Source: Streptomyces lichenis (GTDB lineage: Bacteria; Actinomycetota; Actinomycetes; Streptomycetales; Streptomycetaceae). From it: a stretch of DNA of 64,000 bases. Of this stretch, positions 17,451 to 27,591 are shown in pieces; the stretch's first letter is position 1; every line of letters begins with the position of its first letter. The translations under genes and the position numbers were made by a program. Where the stretch lies: positions 23,037 to 87,036 of the forward strand of contig NZ_JALPTH010000032.1 in the NCBI RefSeq assembly GCF_023218175.1, in the 5' to 3' direction. The notes below the pieces were generated by a model that saw nothing but the letters and a program-made list of their open reading frames with translations, was not told the origin of the DNA and searched no databases.

Positions 17451-17589
17451 GGGTGAGGCCCCGAGCGGAAGGGCGCCCTCCGCGCTGACCGGGGCGGGAA
17501 CCTCCGGAGCGGGGTCGCGGGGGCGGCGCGGGCGGGCCGGGACGGCGGGGAGACTCGCCCCACCAGGAACCGCGGTGCCATGCTGGGCG

Positions 17590-17619
17590 TTGTTCCAGTG
17601 ATGCGGACTCGCCTAGACT
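17590..17619 (+). promoter_or_regulatory. yajC-secDF promoter
   Basis: TTGTTC at 17590-17595 and TAGACT at 17614-17619 are 18 bases apart, a good sigma-70-type (HrdB) promoter. Transcription should start near 17626, which is an ATG in frame with yajC. Confidence 0.6.
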
Positions 17620-17709
17620 CCGCCGATGCCGACCTCTCTAGGACCGGCGTACCCACCCCCGAAGACCAGGCCGCGGGCGACCGCGACCGTGCGAAGGATT
17701 TGTCGTCCC

Positions 17710-18192
17710 GTGAGCCTCATGACTCTCCTCCCGTTCATCGTCCTCATCGGGGCCATGTTCCTGATGACGCGGTCCGCCAAGAAGAAGCAGCAGCAGGCTG
17801 TGCAGATGCGCAACCAGATGCAGCCCGGAAGCGGGGTGCGGACCATCGGGGGGATGTACGCCACCGTCAAGGAGGTCGGTGACGACACCGTCCACCTGGA
17901 GGTGGCGCCCGGCGTGCACGCCATCTACGCGAAGAACGCCATCGGCGCCGTCCTGGAGGACGACGAGTACAACCGCATCGTCCACGGCGACGGTGACGCG
18001 AGCGAGACCCCCGTGGTGCCGGACGACGCCAGCGCGCTGACCGCCGCCGACGAGGACGCCGACGCCGACCGGGTCGACCTGGGCAAGAAGGACGCGGCGA
18101 TCGACCTCGGCAAGAAGGACGCGGCCGGGGACGAGACCCCCGCCGCCACCGAGAAGACCGACAAGCGCGACGGCGACACCGACGCCAAGTAG
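17710..18192 (+). CDS. yajC: preprotein translocase subunit YajC
   Basis: 160 residues from GTG 17710. YajC is a single-span membrane partner of SecDF. The hydrophobic segment LMTLLPFIVLIGAMFLM is followed by basic KKKQQQ and the conserved GSGVRTIGGMYATV. The C-terminal tail is long and acidic, and includes a direct repeat of DLGKKDAA. An alternative start is ATG 17626, 6 bases after a -10 box and in the same frame; it would add 28 residues before the helix. I keep 17710 because the family begins close to the helix. The operon continues with secD and secF. Confidence 0.9.
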   Translation: MSLMTLLPFIVLIGAMFLMTRSAKKKQQQAVQMRNQMQPGSGVRTIGGMYATVKEVGDDTVHLEVAPGVHAIYAKNAIGAVLEDDEYNRIVHGDGDASETPVVPDDASALTAADEDADADRVDLGKKDAAIDLGKKDAAGDETPAATEKTDKRDGDTDAK

Positions 18193-18198
18193 GGCGCG

Positions 18199-18240
18199 GG
18201 CACGGACCGCGGCGCCGCAGCGGCGTACGCGGTCCGTGCC
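18199..18240 (+). terminator. hairpin between yajC and secD
   Basis: Arms 18199-18211 and 18228-18240 form a 13-bp perfect stem with an inner GC-rich loop that can pair further. It starts 7 bases after the yajC stop and lies inside what should be one operon, so it may be a partial terminator or a processing site that lowers secDF expression relative to yajC. Confidence 0.7.
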
Positions 18241-18331
18241 GTGCCGACACCCGCGGGGGCACCCCCACACCATTCGTGGCCGCCACGGCGCCTGACCGGC
18301 GCGCGGCGGTTGGACAGGGAGAAACGAGAAG

Positions 18332-20098
18332 GTGGCAGCAGCCAAGAAGGGCCGCAGGCCGGCGACGGGGGGGCAGGGCAAGCCGGGGCGCACCCTGGCC
18401 CTGATCCTGATCGCCATGGTGGGCCTGGTCGGCGGCATGTTCTGGTCGGGGCACACCACCCCGCGTCTGGGCATCGACCTGGCCGGCGGTACGAGCATCA
18501 CGCTGCGGGCGGAGAACCAGCCCGGCAAGCCGAACGCCATCAACAACGCCAACATGCAGACCGCGATCGACATCATCGAGCGTCGCGTCAACGGTCTGGG
18601 CGTGTCGGAGGCCGAGGTCCAGCAGCAGGGCGACCGGCACATCATCGTCAACATCCCCCGTGCCACGGACTCGGAGAAGGCGAAGAAGCAGGTCGGCACC
18701 ACCGCCCAGCTGTACTTCCGGCCCGTGCTCGCGGCCGCCGGCAGCCAGCCGACGCCCGAGCCGTCCGCGAGCGGTGAGCCGAGCGGGAAGCCCAGCGGCA
18801 CGCCGAGCACCGAGCCCAGCGGCCGGCCCTCCGCCGGCGAAGGCTCCCCCTCGCCCAAGCCCAGTGCCACCACCCAGGGCCGGGCCGCGTCCGGCGCGCT
18901 GAAGGCGCCGACGCCCAGCCCGTCCCCGTCCGCCCCCAGCGGGGCCCCGACGCCCAACCCGCAGCCCAGCGGCACCGGTGACGCCGCCCTCCAGCAGCTC
19001 GGCGACCAGTTCGCCACGCTGGACTGCGCGCCCGACCCGAAGACCAGGAAGATCGCCAACCCGGCGGCCAACTCCGAGCCGTCCAAGCCGACGCTGGCCT
19101 GCTCCACCGAGGGCGACGCCAAGTACATCCTCGGCCCGGCCGAGGTGGCCGGCACCGACGTCGACGAGGCCAAGGGCGTCTACGACACCTCGCGTGGCGC
19201 CCGCTGGATCGTCCAGCTCGGCTTCACCGACGGCGGCGCCAAGAAGTTCGCCGCCACCACCGGCAAGCTCGCCTCCCAGCAGCAGCCGCAGAACCAGTTC
19301 GCGATCACCCTGGACGGCCAGGTCGTCTCCGCGCCCTCGGTCAGCAGCGCCATCGCCGGCGGCAGCGCCGAGATCTCCGGCAGCTTCAACCAGGAGTCCG
19401 CCACCGAACTGGCGAACATCCTCTCCTACGGCGCCCTGCCGCTCTCCTTCGAGCAGGAGAGCACCACCACCGTCACCGCCGCCCTCGGCGGCGAGCAGCT
19501 GCACGCCGGCCTGATCGCCGGCGCCATCGGCCTGGCGCTGGTCATCGTCTACCTGGTGGTCTACTACCGCGGCCTGTCGCTCATCGCGATCGCCAGCCTC
19601 GGCGTCTCCGCGGTGCTCACCTACTCGCTGATGGCGCTGCTCGGCCCGGCCATCGGCTTCGCGCTCAACCTGCCCGCGGTCTGCGGCGCCATCGTGGCCA
19701 TCGGCATCACCGCCGACTCGTTCATCGTCTACTTCGAACGGGTCCGCGACGAGATCCGCGAGGGCCGCAGCCTGCGCCCCGCCGTGGAGCGCGGCTGGCC
19801 GCGCGCCCGCCGCACCATCCTGGTCTCCGACTTCGTGTCGTTCCTGGCCGCCGCGGTGCTGTTCATCGTGACCGTCGGCAAGGTGCAGGGCTTCGCCTTC
19901 ACCCTGGGCCTGACCACCCTGCTCGACGTCGTCGTGGTGTTCCTCTTCACCAAGCCGCTGATGTCGCTGCTGGCCCGCACGAAGTTCTTCGGCGGCGGAC
20001 ACCCCTGGTCGGGTCTCGACCCCAAGCGCCTGGGTGCCAAGCCCCCGCTGCGCCGCGCGCGCCGCACCTCCGCCCCCACCGAACCGAAGGAGGCGTGA
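18332..20098 (+). CDS. secD: protein translocase subunit SecD
   Basis: 588-residue membrane protein that uses the proton gradient with SecF to help secreted proteins leave the Sec channel. Visible: TM1 (about residues 20-38), the conserved LGIDLAGGTSITL, the periplasmic domain, and five more helices in the last 200 residues with DSFIVYFERVRDE. An insertion at about residues 138-216 is almost purely Pro/Ser/Gly/Thr/Ala and interrupts the periplasmic domain. GTG 18332 has AGGGAG at 18317-18322. The secF ribosome site lies in its last codons. Confidence 0.96.
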   Translation: MAAAKKGRRPATGGQGKPGRTLALILIAMVGLVGGMFWSGHTTPRLGIDLAGGTSITLRAENQPGKPNAINNANMQTAIDIIERRVNGLGVSEAEVQQQGDRHIIVNIPRATDSEKAKKQVGTTAQLYFRPVLAAAGSQPTPEPSASGEPSGKPSGTPSTEPSGRPSAGEGSPSPKPSATTQGRAASGALKAPTPSPSPSAPSGAPTPNPQPSGTGDAALQQLGDQFATLDCAPDPKTRKIANPAANSEPSKPTLACSTEGDAKYILGPAEVAGTDVDEAKGVYDTSRGARWIVQLGFTDGGAKKFAATTGKLASQQQPQNQFAITLDGQVVSAPSVSSAIAGGSAEISGSFNQESATELANILSYGALPLSFEQESTTTVTAALGGEQLHAGLIAGAIGLALVIVYLVVYYRGLSLIAIASLGVSAVLTYSLMALLGPAIGFALNLPAVCGAIVAIGITADSFIVYFERVRDEIREGRSLRPAVERGWPRARRTILVSDFVSFLAAAVLFIVTVGKVQGFAFTLGLTTLLDVVVVFLFTKPLMSLLARTKFFGGGHPWSGLDPKRLGAKPPLRRARRTSAPTEPKEA

Positions 20099-20099
20099 G

Positions 20100-21209
20100 A
20101 TGTCACGGCTCGGCAGCATCGGCGCCCGCCTGTACCGCGGCGAGGTCGGCTACGACTTCGTCGGCAAGCGGAAGCTCTGGTACGGCGTCTCCATCCTGAT
20201 CACCATCACGGCCATCCTCGGCCTGGTGGTGCAGGGCCTCAACATGGGCATCGAGTTCAAGGGCGGCCTGGTCGTCACCACTCCCAAGACCTCGGTCTCC
20301 GCCGAGCAGGCCCGCGAGGTCGCCGAGGACGTCTCCGGTCATCTGCCGATCGTGCAGGAGCTGGGCACCGGCGGTCTGCGCATCCAGATCTCCGACGTCG
20401 GCACCGGCGAGGCCGACCGCATCACCGGTGAGCTGGCCCAGGAGCTGAAGGTCCCCGCGGGCGACCTCAACGCCGACATCGTCGGCCCCAGCTGGGGCGA
20501 GCAGATCGCCAACAAGGCGTGGACGGGCCTCGGCATCTTCATGGTGCTGGTGGTGGTCTACCTGGCCATCGCCTTCGAGTGGCGGATGGCGCTCGCCGCG
20601 CTGGTCGCCCTCATCCACGACATCACCATCACCGTCGGCATCTACGCCCTGGTGGGCTTCGAGGTCACTCCCGGTACGGTGATCGGCCTGCTCACCATCC
20701 TCGGCTACTCGCTCTACGACACGGTCGTGGTCTTCGACAGCCTCAAGGAGAGCTCGCGGGGCATCACCAAGCAGACCCGGTGGACCTACAGCGAGGTCGC
20801 CAACCGCTCCATCAACGGCACCCTGGTCCGCTCCATCAACACCACCGTGGTGGCGCTGCTGCCGGTGGCGGGCCTGCTGTTCATCGGCGGCGGCGTGCTG
20901 GGCGCCGGCATGCTCAACGACATCTCGCTGTCGCTCTTCGTCGGCCTCGCCGCCGGTGCGTACTCCTCGATCTTCATCGCCACCCCGCTGGTCGCCGACC
21001 TCAAGGAGCGCGAGCCGCAGATGAAGGCCCTGCGCAAGCGGGTCCTCGCCAAGCGCGCCCAGGCGGCCGCCAAGGGCGAGAGCGGCGTGGAGAGCGCGGT
21101 GGACGAGGAGGGCCACGGCCCCGAGGACGAGTCGGAGGACGCGGCCCCGGCCGGAGCGGTCGTCGGACCGCGCCGCCAGCCCGCCCGCGGCCGGGGCAAG
21201 CGCCGATGA
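20100..21209 (+). CDS. secF: protein translocase subunit SecF
   Basis: 369-residue partner of SecD. It has TM1 (LWYGVSILITITAILGLVVQG), the GIEFKGG motif, a periplasmic domain, then five helices including YSLYDTVVVFDSLKE, a SecF signature. The C-terminus is a long charged cytoplasmic tail ending in RGKRR. ATG 20100 lies one base after the secD stop with AAGGAGG at 20087-20093; the open frame further upstream overlaps secD and is not used. The stop overlaps apt as ATGA. Confidence 0.97.
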   Translation: MSRLGSIGARLYRGEVGYDFVGKRKLWYGVSILITITAILGLVVQGLNMGIEFKGGLVVTTPKTSVSAEQAREVAEDVSGHLPIVQELGTGGLRIQISDVGTGEADRITGELAQELKVPAGDLNADIVGPSWGEQIANKAWTGLGIFMVLVVVYLAIAFEWRMALAALVALIHDITITVGIYALVGFEVTPGTVIGLLTILGYSLYDTVVVFDSLKESSRGITKQTRWTYSEVANRSINGTLVRSINTTVVALLPVAGLLFIGGGVLGAGMLNDISLSLFVGLAAGAYSSIFIATPLVADLKEREPQMKALRKRVLAKRAQAAAKGESGVESAVDEEGHGPEDESEDAAPAGAVVGPRRQPARGRGKRR

Positions 21210-21748
21210 GCGCGAGCACCGCCGAGCTGCTGCTCAGCCGCATCCGCGACGTCCCGGACTACCCCGTCGAGGGCGTGGTCTTCAAGGACATCACGCCCCT
21301 GCTGGCCGACCCGGAGGCGTTCGCCGCGCTCACCGCCGAGCTGGCCGAGCTGGCGGAGCGGTACGGCGCCACCAAGATCGTCGGCCTGGAGGCGCGCGGG
21401 TTCATCCTCGCCGCCCCGGTCGCCGTCTCCGCCAAGCTGGGCTTCATCCCGGTCCGCAAGGCCGGCAAGCTGCCCGGCGCCACCCTGAAGCAGGGGTACG
21501 AGCTGGAGTACGGCACCGCGGAGATCGAGGTGCACGCCGAGGACCTGGCCCCCGGCGACCGGGTCCTGGTCATCGACGACGTACTGGCCACCGGCGGCAC
21601 CGCCGAGGCGTCCCTGGCGCTGGTCCGCCGGGCCGGCGCCGAGGTCGCCGGGGTGGCGGTGCTGATGGAGCTCGGCTTCCTCGGCGGCCGGGCCCGTCTG
21701 GAGCCCGCCCTCGGCGGCGCCCCGCTTCAGGCCCTGATCACCCTCTGA
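21206..21748 (+). CDS. apt: adenine phosphoribosyltransferase
   Basis: 180-residue purine salvage enzyme making AMP from adenine and PRPP. The PRPP-binding motif VLVIDDVLATGGT is intact, as are DYPVEGVVFKDITPLL and GLEARGFI. ATG 21206 overlaps the secF stop (ATGA). The secDF-apt-relA order is conserved in actinobacteria, and AMP/GMP pools connect salvage to (p)ppGpp, so the linkage to relA may be functional; that is inference. A 15-bp terminator closes the operon. Confidence 0.95.
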   Translation: MSASTAELLLSRIRDVPDYPVEGVVFKDITPLLADPEAFAALTAELAELAERYGATKIVGLEARGFILAAPVAVSAKLGFIPVRKAGKLPGATLKQGYELEYGTAEIEVHAEDLAPGDRVLVIDDVLATGGTAEASLALVRRAGAEVAGVAVLMELGFLGGRARLEPALGGAPLQALITL

Positions 21749-21767
21749 GCCTCCGCACCAGCGCGTA

Positions 21768-21803
21768 CACGGCGGGCGTCCGGAACAACGGACGCCCGCC
21801 GTG
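21768..21803 (+). terminator. apt terminator, 15-bp perfect stem
   Basis: CACGGCGGGCGTCCG at 21768-21782 pairs perfectly with 21789-21803 around loop GAACAA. It ends the yajC-secD-secF-apt unit and separates it from relA. Confidence 0.9.
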
Positions 21804-21940
21804 GCGTTGTCCGGCCGGGACATTGGCCGAAAGGCGCCCTTGCCCCGCCCCGAGGTCCCGGGGCGAACCCGCGGCCCGAGGTCAGTACCATGGGATTCCG
21901 GGCCTGACCGGGGGACCCGGACCCCGCACGAGGAGCGCTC

Positions 21941-24424
<2,484 letters not shown>

Positions 24425-24435
24425 CCCGGCCTACG

Positions 24436-24469
24436 CGAAGGGGCCTCCCGATCACGGGAGGCCCCTTCG
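24436..24469. terminator. bidirectional terminator between relA and the DUF349 gene
   Basis: CGAAGGGGCCTCCC at 24436-24449 pairs perfectly with 24456-24469 (14 bp, loop GATCAC). It sits between two convergent stops and can serve both strands. Confidence 0.88.
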
Positions 24470-24470
24470 T

Positions 24471-24496
24471 CGTACCACGCGGACGTACCACGCGGA
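24471..24496. repeat. 13-bp perfect tandem duplication
   Basis: CGTACCACGCGGA occurs at 24471-24483 and again directly at 24484-24496. It lies just outside the relA terminator and 8 bases before the stop of the minus-strand gene. It looks like replication slippage. Confidence 0.85.
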
Positions 24497-24504
24497 CGGG
24501 GAGA

Positions 24505-25734
24505 TCAGCCGCCGAACTCCTGGAGCCCCTTGAGCGCCTGGTCCAGCAGCGCCTGCCGGCCCTCCAGCTCACGGGCCAGCTTGTCGGCCTTGGCGTCGTT
24601 GCCCGCCGCCCGGGCCGTGTCGATCTGCTTCTGCAGCTTGTCCACCGCGTCCTGGAGCTGACCGGTCAGACCCGCCGCGCGGGCCCGCGCCTCCGGGTTG
24701 GTGCGGCGCCACTCGGCCTCCTCGGCCTCCTGGAGCGCCCGCTCCACCGCCTGCATCCGGCCCTCGACCTTCGGCCGGGCGTCCCGCGGGACATGGCCGA
24801 TGGCCTCCCAGCGCTCGTTGACCGCCCGGAACGCGGCCCGGGCCGCCTTCAGGTCCGTCACCGGCACCAGCCGCTCGGCCTCGGTCGCCAGCTCCTCCTT
24901 GAGCTTGAGGTTCTCCGACTGCTCCGCGTCCCGCTCGGCGAAGACCTCGCCGCGGGCCGCGAAGAAGACGTCCTGGGCGCCGCGGAAGCGGTTCCACAGA
25001 TCGTCCTCGTGCTCGCGCTGGGCCCGGCCCGCGGCCTTCCAGTCGGTCATCAGCTCCCGGTAGCGGGCCGCGGTGGCGCCCCAGTCCGTGGAGCCCGACA
25101 GCGACTCGGCCTCGGCGACCAGCTTCTCCTTGGCCTTGCGGGCCTCCTCGCGCTGCGCGTCCAGCGAGGCGAAGTGCGCCTTGCGCCGCTTGGAGAACGC
25201 CGAGCGGGCGTGCGAGAAGCGGTGCCACAGCTCGTCGTCGGACTTGCGGTCCAGCCGGGGCAGCCCCTTCCAGGTGTCCACCAGCGCCCGCAGCCGCTCG
25301 CCGGCCGACCGCCACTGCTCGCTGGCCGCCAGCTCCTCGGCCTCGGCGACCAGCCTCTCCTTGGCCTCCCGGGCCTCACCGGCCTGCTTCGCCTTGGCGA
25401 CCTTGCGCTCCTCGCGGCGCTTGTCGACCGTCTCCACCAGCGCGTCCAGCCGCTTGCGCAGCGCGTCCAGGTCGCCCACCGCGTGGTGCTCGTCCACCTG
25501 CGTGCGGATGTGGTCGATCGCCACCGTCGCGTCCTTCGCGGACAGGTCGGTGGTCTTCACCCGCTTCTCCAGGAGGCCGATCTCCACGACCAGTCCCTCG
25601 TACTTGCGCTCGAAGTAGGCCAGGGCCTCCTCGGGAGAACCGGCCTGCCACGATCCGACGACCTGCTCACCGTCGGCTGTCCGCACGTACACGGTGCCCG
25701 TCTCGTCGACGCGGCCCCACGGGTCGCTGCTCAC
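24505..25734 (-). CDS. DUF349-repeat coiled-coil protein
   Basis: 409 residues, highly charged and almost wholly helical. It has an N-terminal segment (SSDPWGRVDETGTVYVRT) and then at least three DUF349-type repeats, each marked by a W near the middle and an LW.RF motif (DDELWHRFSHAR, EDDLWNRFRGAQ, NERWEAIGHVPRD). The C-terminal helix ends LDQALKGLQEFGG. The family is widespread next to relA in actinobacteria; its function is unknown. Start GTG 25734 is set by GGAGGAGG just upstream on the minus strand. No membrane segment. Confidence 0.85.
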   Translation of the reverse strand: MSSDPWGRVDETGTVYVRTADGEQVVGSWQAGSPEEALAYFERKYEGLVVEIGLLEKRVKTTDLSAKDATVAIDHIRTQVDEHHAVGDLDALRKRLDALVETVDKRREERKVAKAKQAGEAREAKERLVAEAEELAASEQWRSAGERLRALVDTWKGLPRLDRKSDDELWHRFSHARSAFSKRRKAHFASLDAQREEARKAKEKLVAEAESLSGSTDWGATAARYRELMTDWKAAGRAQREHEDDLWNRFRGAQDVFFAARGEVFAERDAEQSENLKLKEELATEAERLVPVTDLKAARAAFRAVNERWEAIGHVPRDARPKVEGRMQAVERALQEAEEAEWRRTNPEARARAAGLTGQLQDAVDKLQKQIDTARAAGNDAKADKLARELEGRQALLDQALKGLQEFGG

Positions 25735-25793
25735 AGCGCCTCCTCCACCTGATGCCGCGGGTGGTACCCGCCGGCATCGTCCACAGTTTCCTC

Positions 25794-25812
25794 GGGCGGG
25801 CACGGCCCGCCC
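25794..25812 (-). terminator. hairpin after the cyclophilin gene
   Basis: GGGCGGGC at 25794-25801 pairs with 25805-25812 around a 3-base loop. It lies between the cyclophilin stop and the DUF349 start, both on the minus strand. Confidence 0.5.
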
Positions 25813-25903
25813 TGCACAACGCCAATCTAGGCGACCGGCCGCCCGGCTGTCCGCACCGAGACGGACCGAATTCGCCGGTTCACCAGCGGTCGGCCGCCCC
25901 GGT

Positions 25904-26689
25904 TCACGCCTTGCTCACGGTCGCCTTCTCCACGGTGACGGCCGTCTTGGGCGCGCCGTCGCCCGCGGTGCCCTCGGCCCCGCCCCCGGCGATCTTCCGC
26001 ACCGCCTCCAGCCCGGCCGCGTCCATGGTCCCGAACGGGGTGTAGGAGGGCGCCAGCCTGGTGTCCTTGTACACCAGGAAGAACTGGCTACCGCCGGAGT
26101 CCGGCTGCCCGGTGTTGGCCATCGCCACCGTGCCGGCCTTGAAGAGGACCTTGCCGTCCTTGCCCGCCTTGCCCAGCGAGGCCAGGTTCTCGTCCGGGAT
26201 GGTGTAGCCTGGGCCGCCGTCCGGGGCGCCCTTCGGCGAGCCGCACTGGAGCACGAAGATGCCCTTGGTGGTGAGCCGGTGGCAGGGCGAGCCGTCGAAG
26301 AACTTCTTCCCGGCGAGGTGCTGGAAGGAGTTCACCGTGCGCGGGGTCTTCGCCGCCTCCATGGCGATCGAGATGTCACCGCGGTTGGTCGCCAGCTTCA
26401 TGGTGTAGGCGGCCTTGGCGTCCACCGCGAGCCTGGGCTCCGGCGAGGACGACTCGCTCGGCGCGGGACTGTCCGAGGCGGCCGGCGGCTGGGCCGCCCG
26501 GTCGTCCTCGTCCCCGCCCACCGCGCTCACCGCGTACGCGGTCGCGCCCGCGGCCACCACCACGGCCAGCGCGGCGGCGATCACCGCGTTGCGGCGCTTG
26601 GCCTTGCGGCGGGCCTCCTCCCGGCGCTGCCGCTGCCGCTCGTACTTCTCCCTGGCGAGCTGCCGCCGCCGCTGCTCGTTGCTGACCAC
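25904..26689 (-). CDS. membrane-anchored cyclophilin-type peptidyl-prolyl isomerase
   Basis: 261 residues. A strongly basic cytoplasmic N-terminus (about 1-33) precedes one hydrophobic anchor (AVIAAALAVVVAAGATAYAV, about 35-54), a Pro/Ser-rich linker, and a cyclophilin domain with HRLTTKGIFVLQCGSP and GSQFFLVYKD. So the isomerase domain should face outside, where it could help fold secreted proteins. The canonical FHR of cyclophilins reads CHR, and the core stretch FxMQGGD is FVLQCGS. GTG 26689 has GGAGTGA before it. It is divergent from the metallo-beta-lactamase gene. Confidence 0.88.
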   Translation of the reverse strand: MVSNEQRRRQLAREKYERQRQRREEARRKAKRRNAVIAAALAVVVAAGATAYAVSAVGGDEDDRAAQPPAASDSPAPSESSSPEPRLAVDAKAAYTMKLATNRGDISIAMEAAKTPRTVNSFQHLAGKKFFDGSPCHRLTTKGIFVLQCGSPKGAPDGGPGYTIPDENLASLGKAGKDGKVLFKAGTVAMANTGQPDSGGSQFFLVYKDTRLAPSYTPFGTMDAAGLEAVRKIAGGGAEGTAGDGAPKTAVTVEKATVSKA

Positions 26690-26777
26690 CGGGTCACTCC
26701 TTCTCGGTCACCTGTTCCCGTCCTGGCCGGGTGTGCCCGTACGGTATATGGGTTCGCTGTGCGATGAGCGGCGCCGG

Positions 26778-26783
26778 TAGGCT
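26778..26783 (+). promoter_or_regulatory. -10 box for the MBL-hisS unit
   Basis: TAGGCT fits TANNNT; a start near 26790 would leave a ~76-base leader before GTG 26866. It lies in the divergent region with the cyclophilin gene. Confidence 0.4.
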
Positions 26784-26865
26784 TTCCTCCCGCGGCGTCC
26801 TGACCAGACCGGACGCGCCCCGGCACCGCCCGGGACCGGAACCGACGACCACCGAGGACGCCATC

Positions 26866-27576
26866 GTGCTCATTGCCGGCTTCCCCGCCGGGGCCTGGGG
26901 GACCAACTGCTATCTGGTCGCCCCCGCCGCGGGCGAGGAGTGCGTGATCATCGACCCGGGCCACCAGGCCGCCCAGGGCGTCGAGGAAGCACTCGCCAAG
27001 CACCGGCTCAAGCCCGTCGCCGTCGTCCTCACCCACGGCCACATCGACCATGTGGCCTCCGTCGTCCCCGTCTGCGGCGCCCATGACGTACCCGCGTGGA
27101 TCCACCCCGCCGACCGGTACATGATGAGCGACCCGGAGAAGGCCCTCGGCCGCTCCATCGGCATGCCGCTCATGGGCGAGCTGACGGTCGGCGAACCGGA
27201 CGACGTCCACGAGCTGACCGACGGCGCCGCGCTGAAGCTGGCCGGCATGGAGCTCACCGTCGCGCACGCCCCCGGCCATACCAAGGGGTCGGTGACCTTC
27301 CAGATGCCCGAGGCGGCGGACATCCCGCCGCTGCTCTTCTCGGGCGACCTGCTCTTCGCCGGCTCCATCGGACGCACCGACCTGCCCGGCGGTGACATGG
27401 ACGAGATGCTCGCGTCGCTGGCCCGTGTGTGCCTGCCGCTCGACGACTCGACCGTGGTGCTGTCCGGACACGGTCCCCAGACGACCATCGGCCGTGAGCG
27501 CGCCGCCAACCCGTATCTCCGCGAGGTGGCGACCGGCCAGGGAGGCCCGCTCGGCACTCCCCGACGAGGAATGTGA
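26866..27576 (+). CDS. metallo-beta-lactamase-fold hydrolase (glyoxalase II-like)
   Basis: 236 residues. Metal motif HGHIDH (HxHxDH), a following His in GHTKGSV, and Asp in FSGDLLFAGSIGRTDLPGGD are all there, so the dinuclear site should be functional. Family members hydrolyse thioesters such as S-lactoylglutathione; actinobacteria make mycothiol instead, so the substrate may be a mycothiol thioester, but that is inference. I start at GTG 26866, with GAGGA at 26854-26858. It is followed by hisS 15 bases later; the pairing with hisS is conserved in streptomycetes. Confidence 0.88.
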   Translation: MLIAGFPAGAWGTNCYLVAPAAGEECVIIDPGHQAAQGVEEALAKHRLKPVAVVLTHGHIDHVASVVPVCGAHDVPAWIHPADRYMMSDPEKALGRSIGMPLMGELTVGEPDDVHELTDGAALKLAGMELTVAHAPGHTKGSVTFQMPEAADIPPLLFSGDLLFAGSIGRTDLPGGDMDEMLASLARVCLPLDDSTVVLSGHGPQTTIGRERAANPYLREVATGQGGPLGTPRRGM

Positions 27577-27591
27577 CGGAAAGACCCACCC

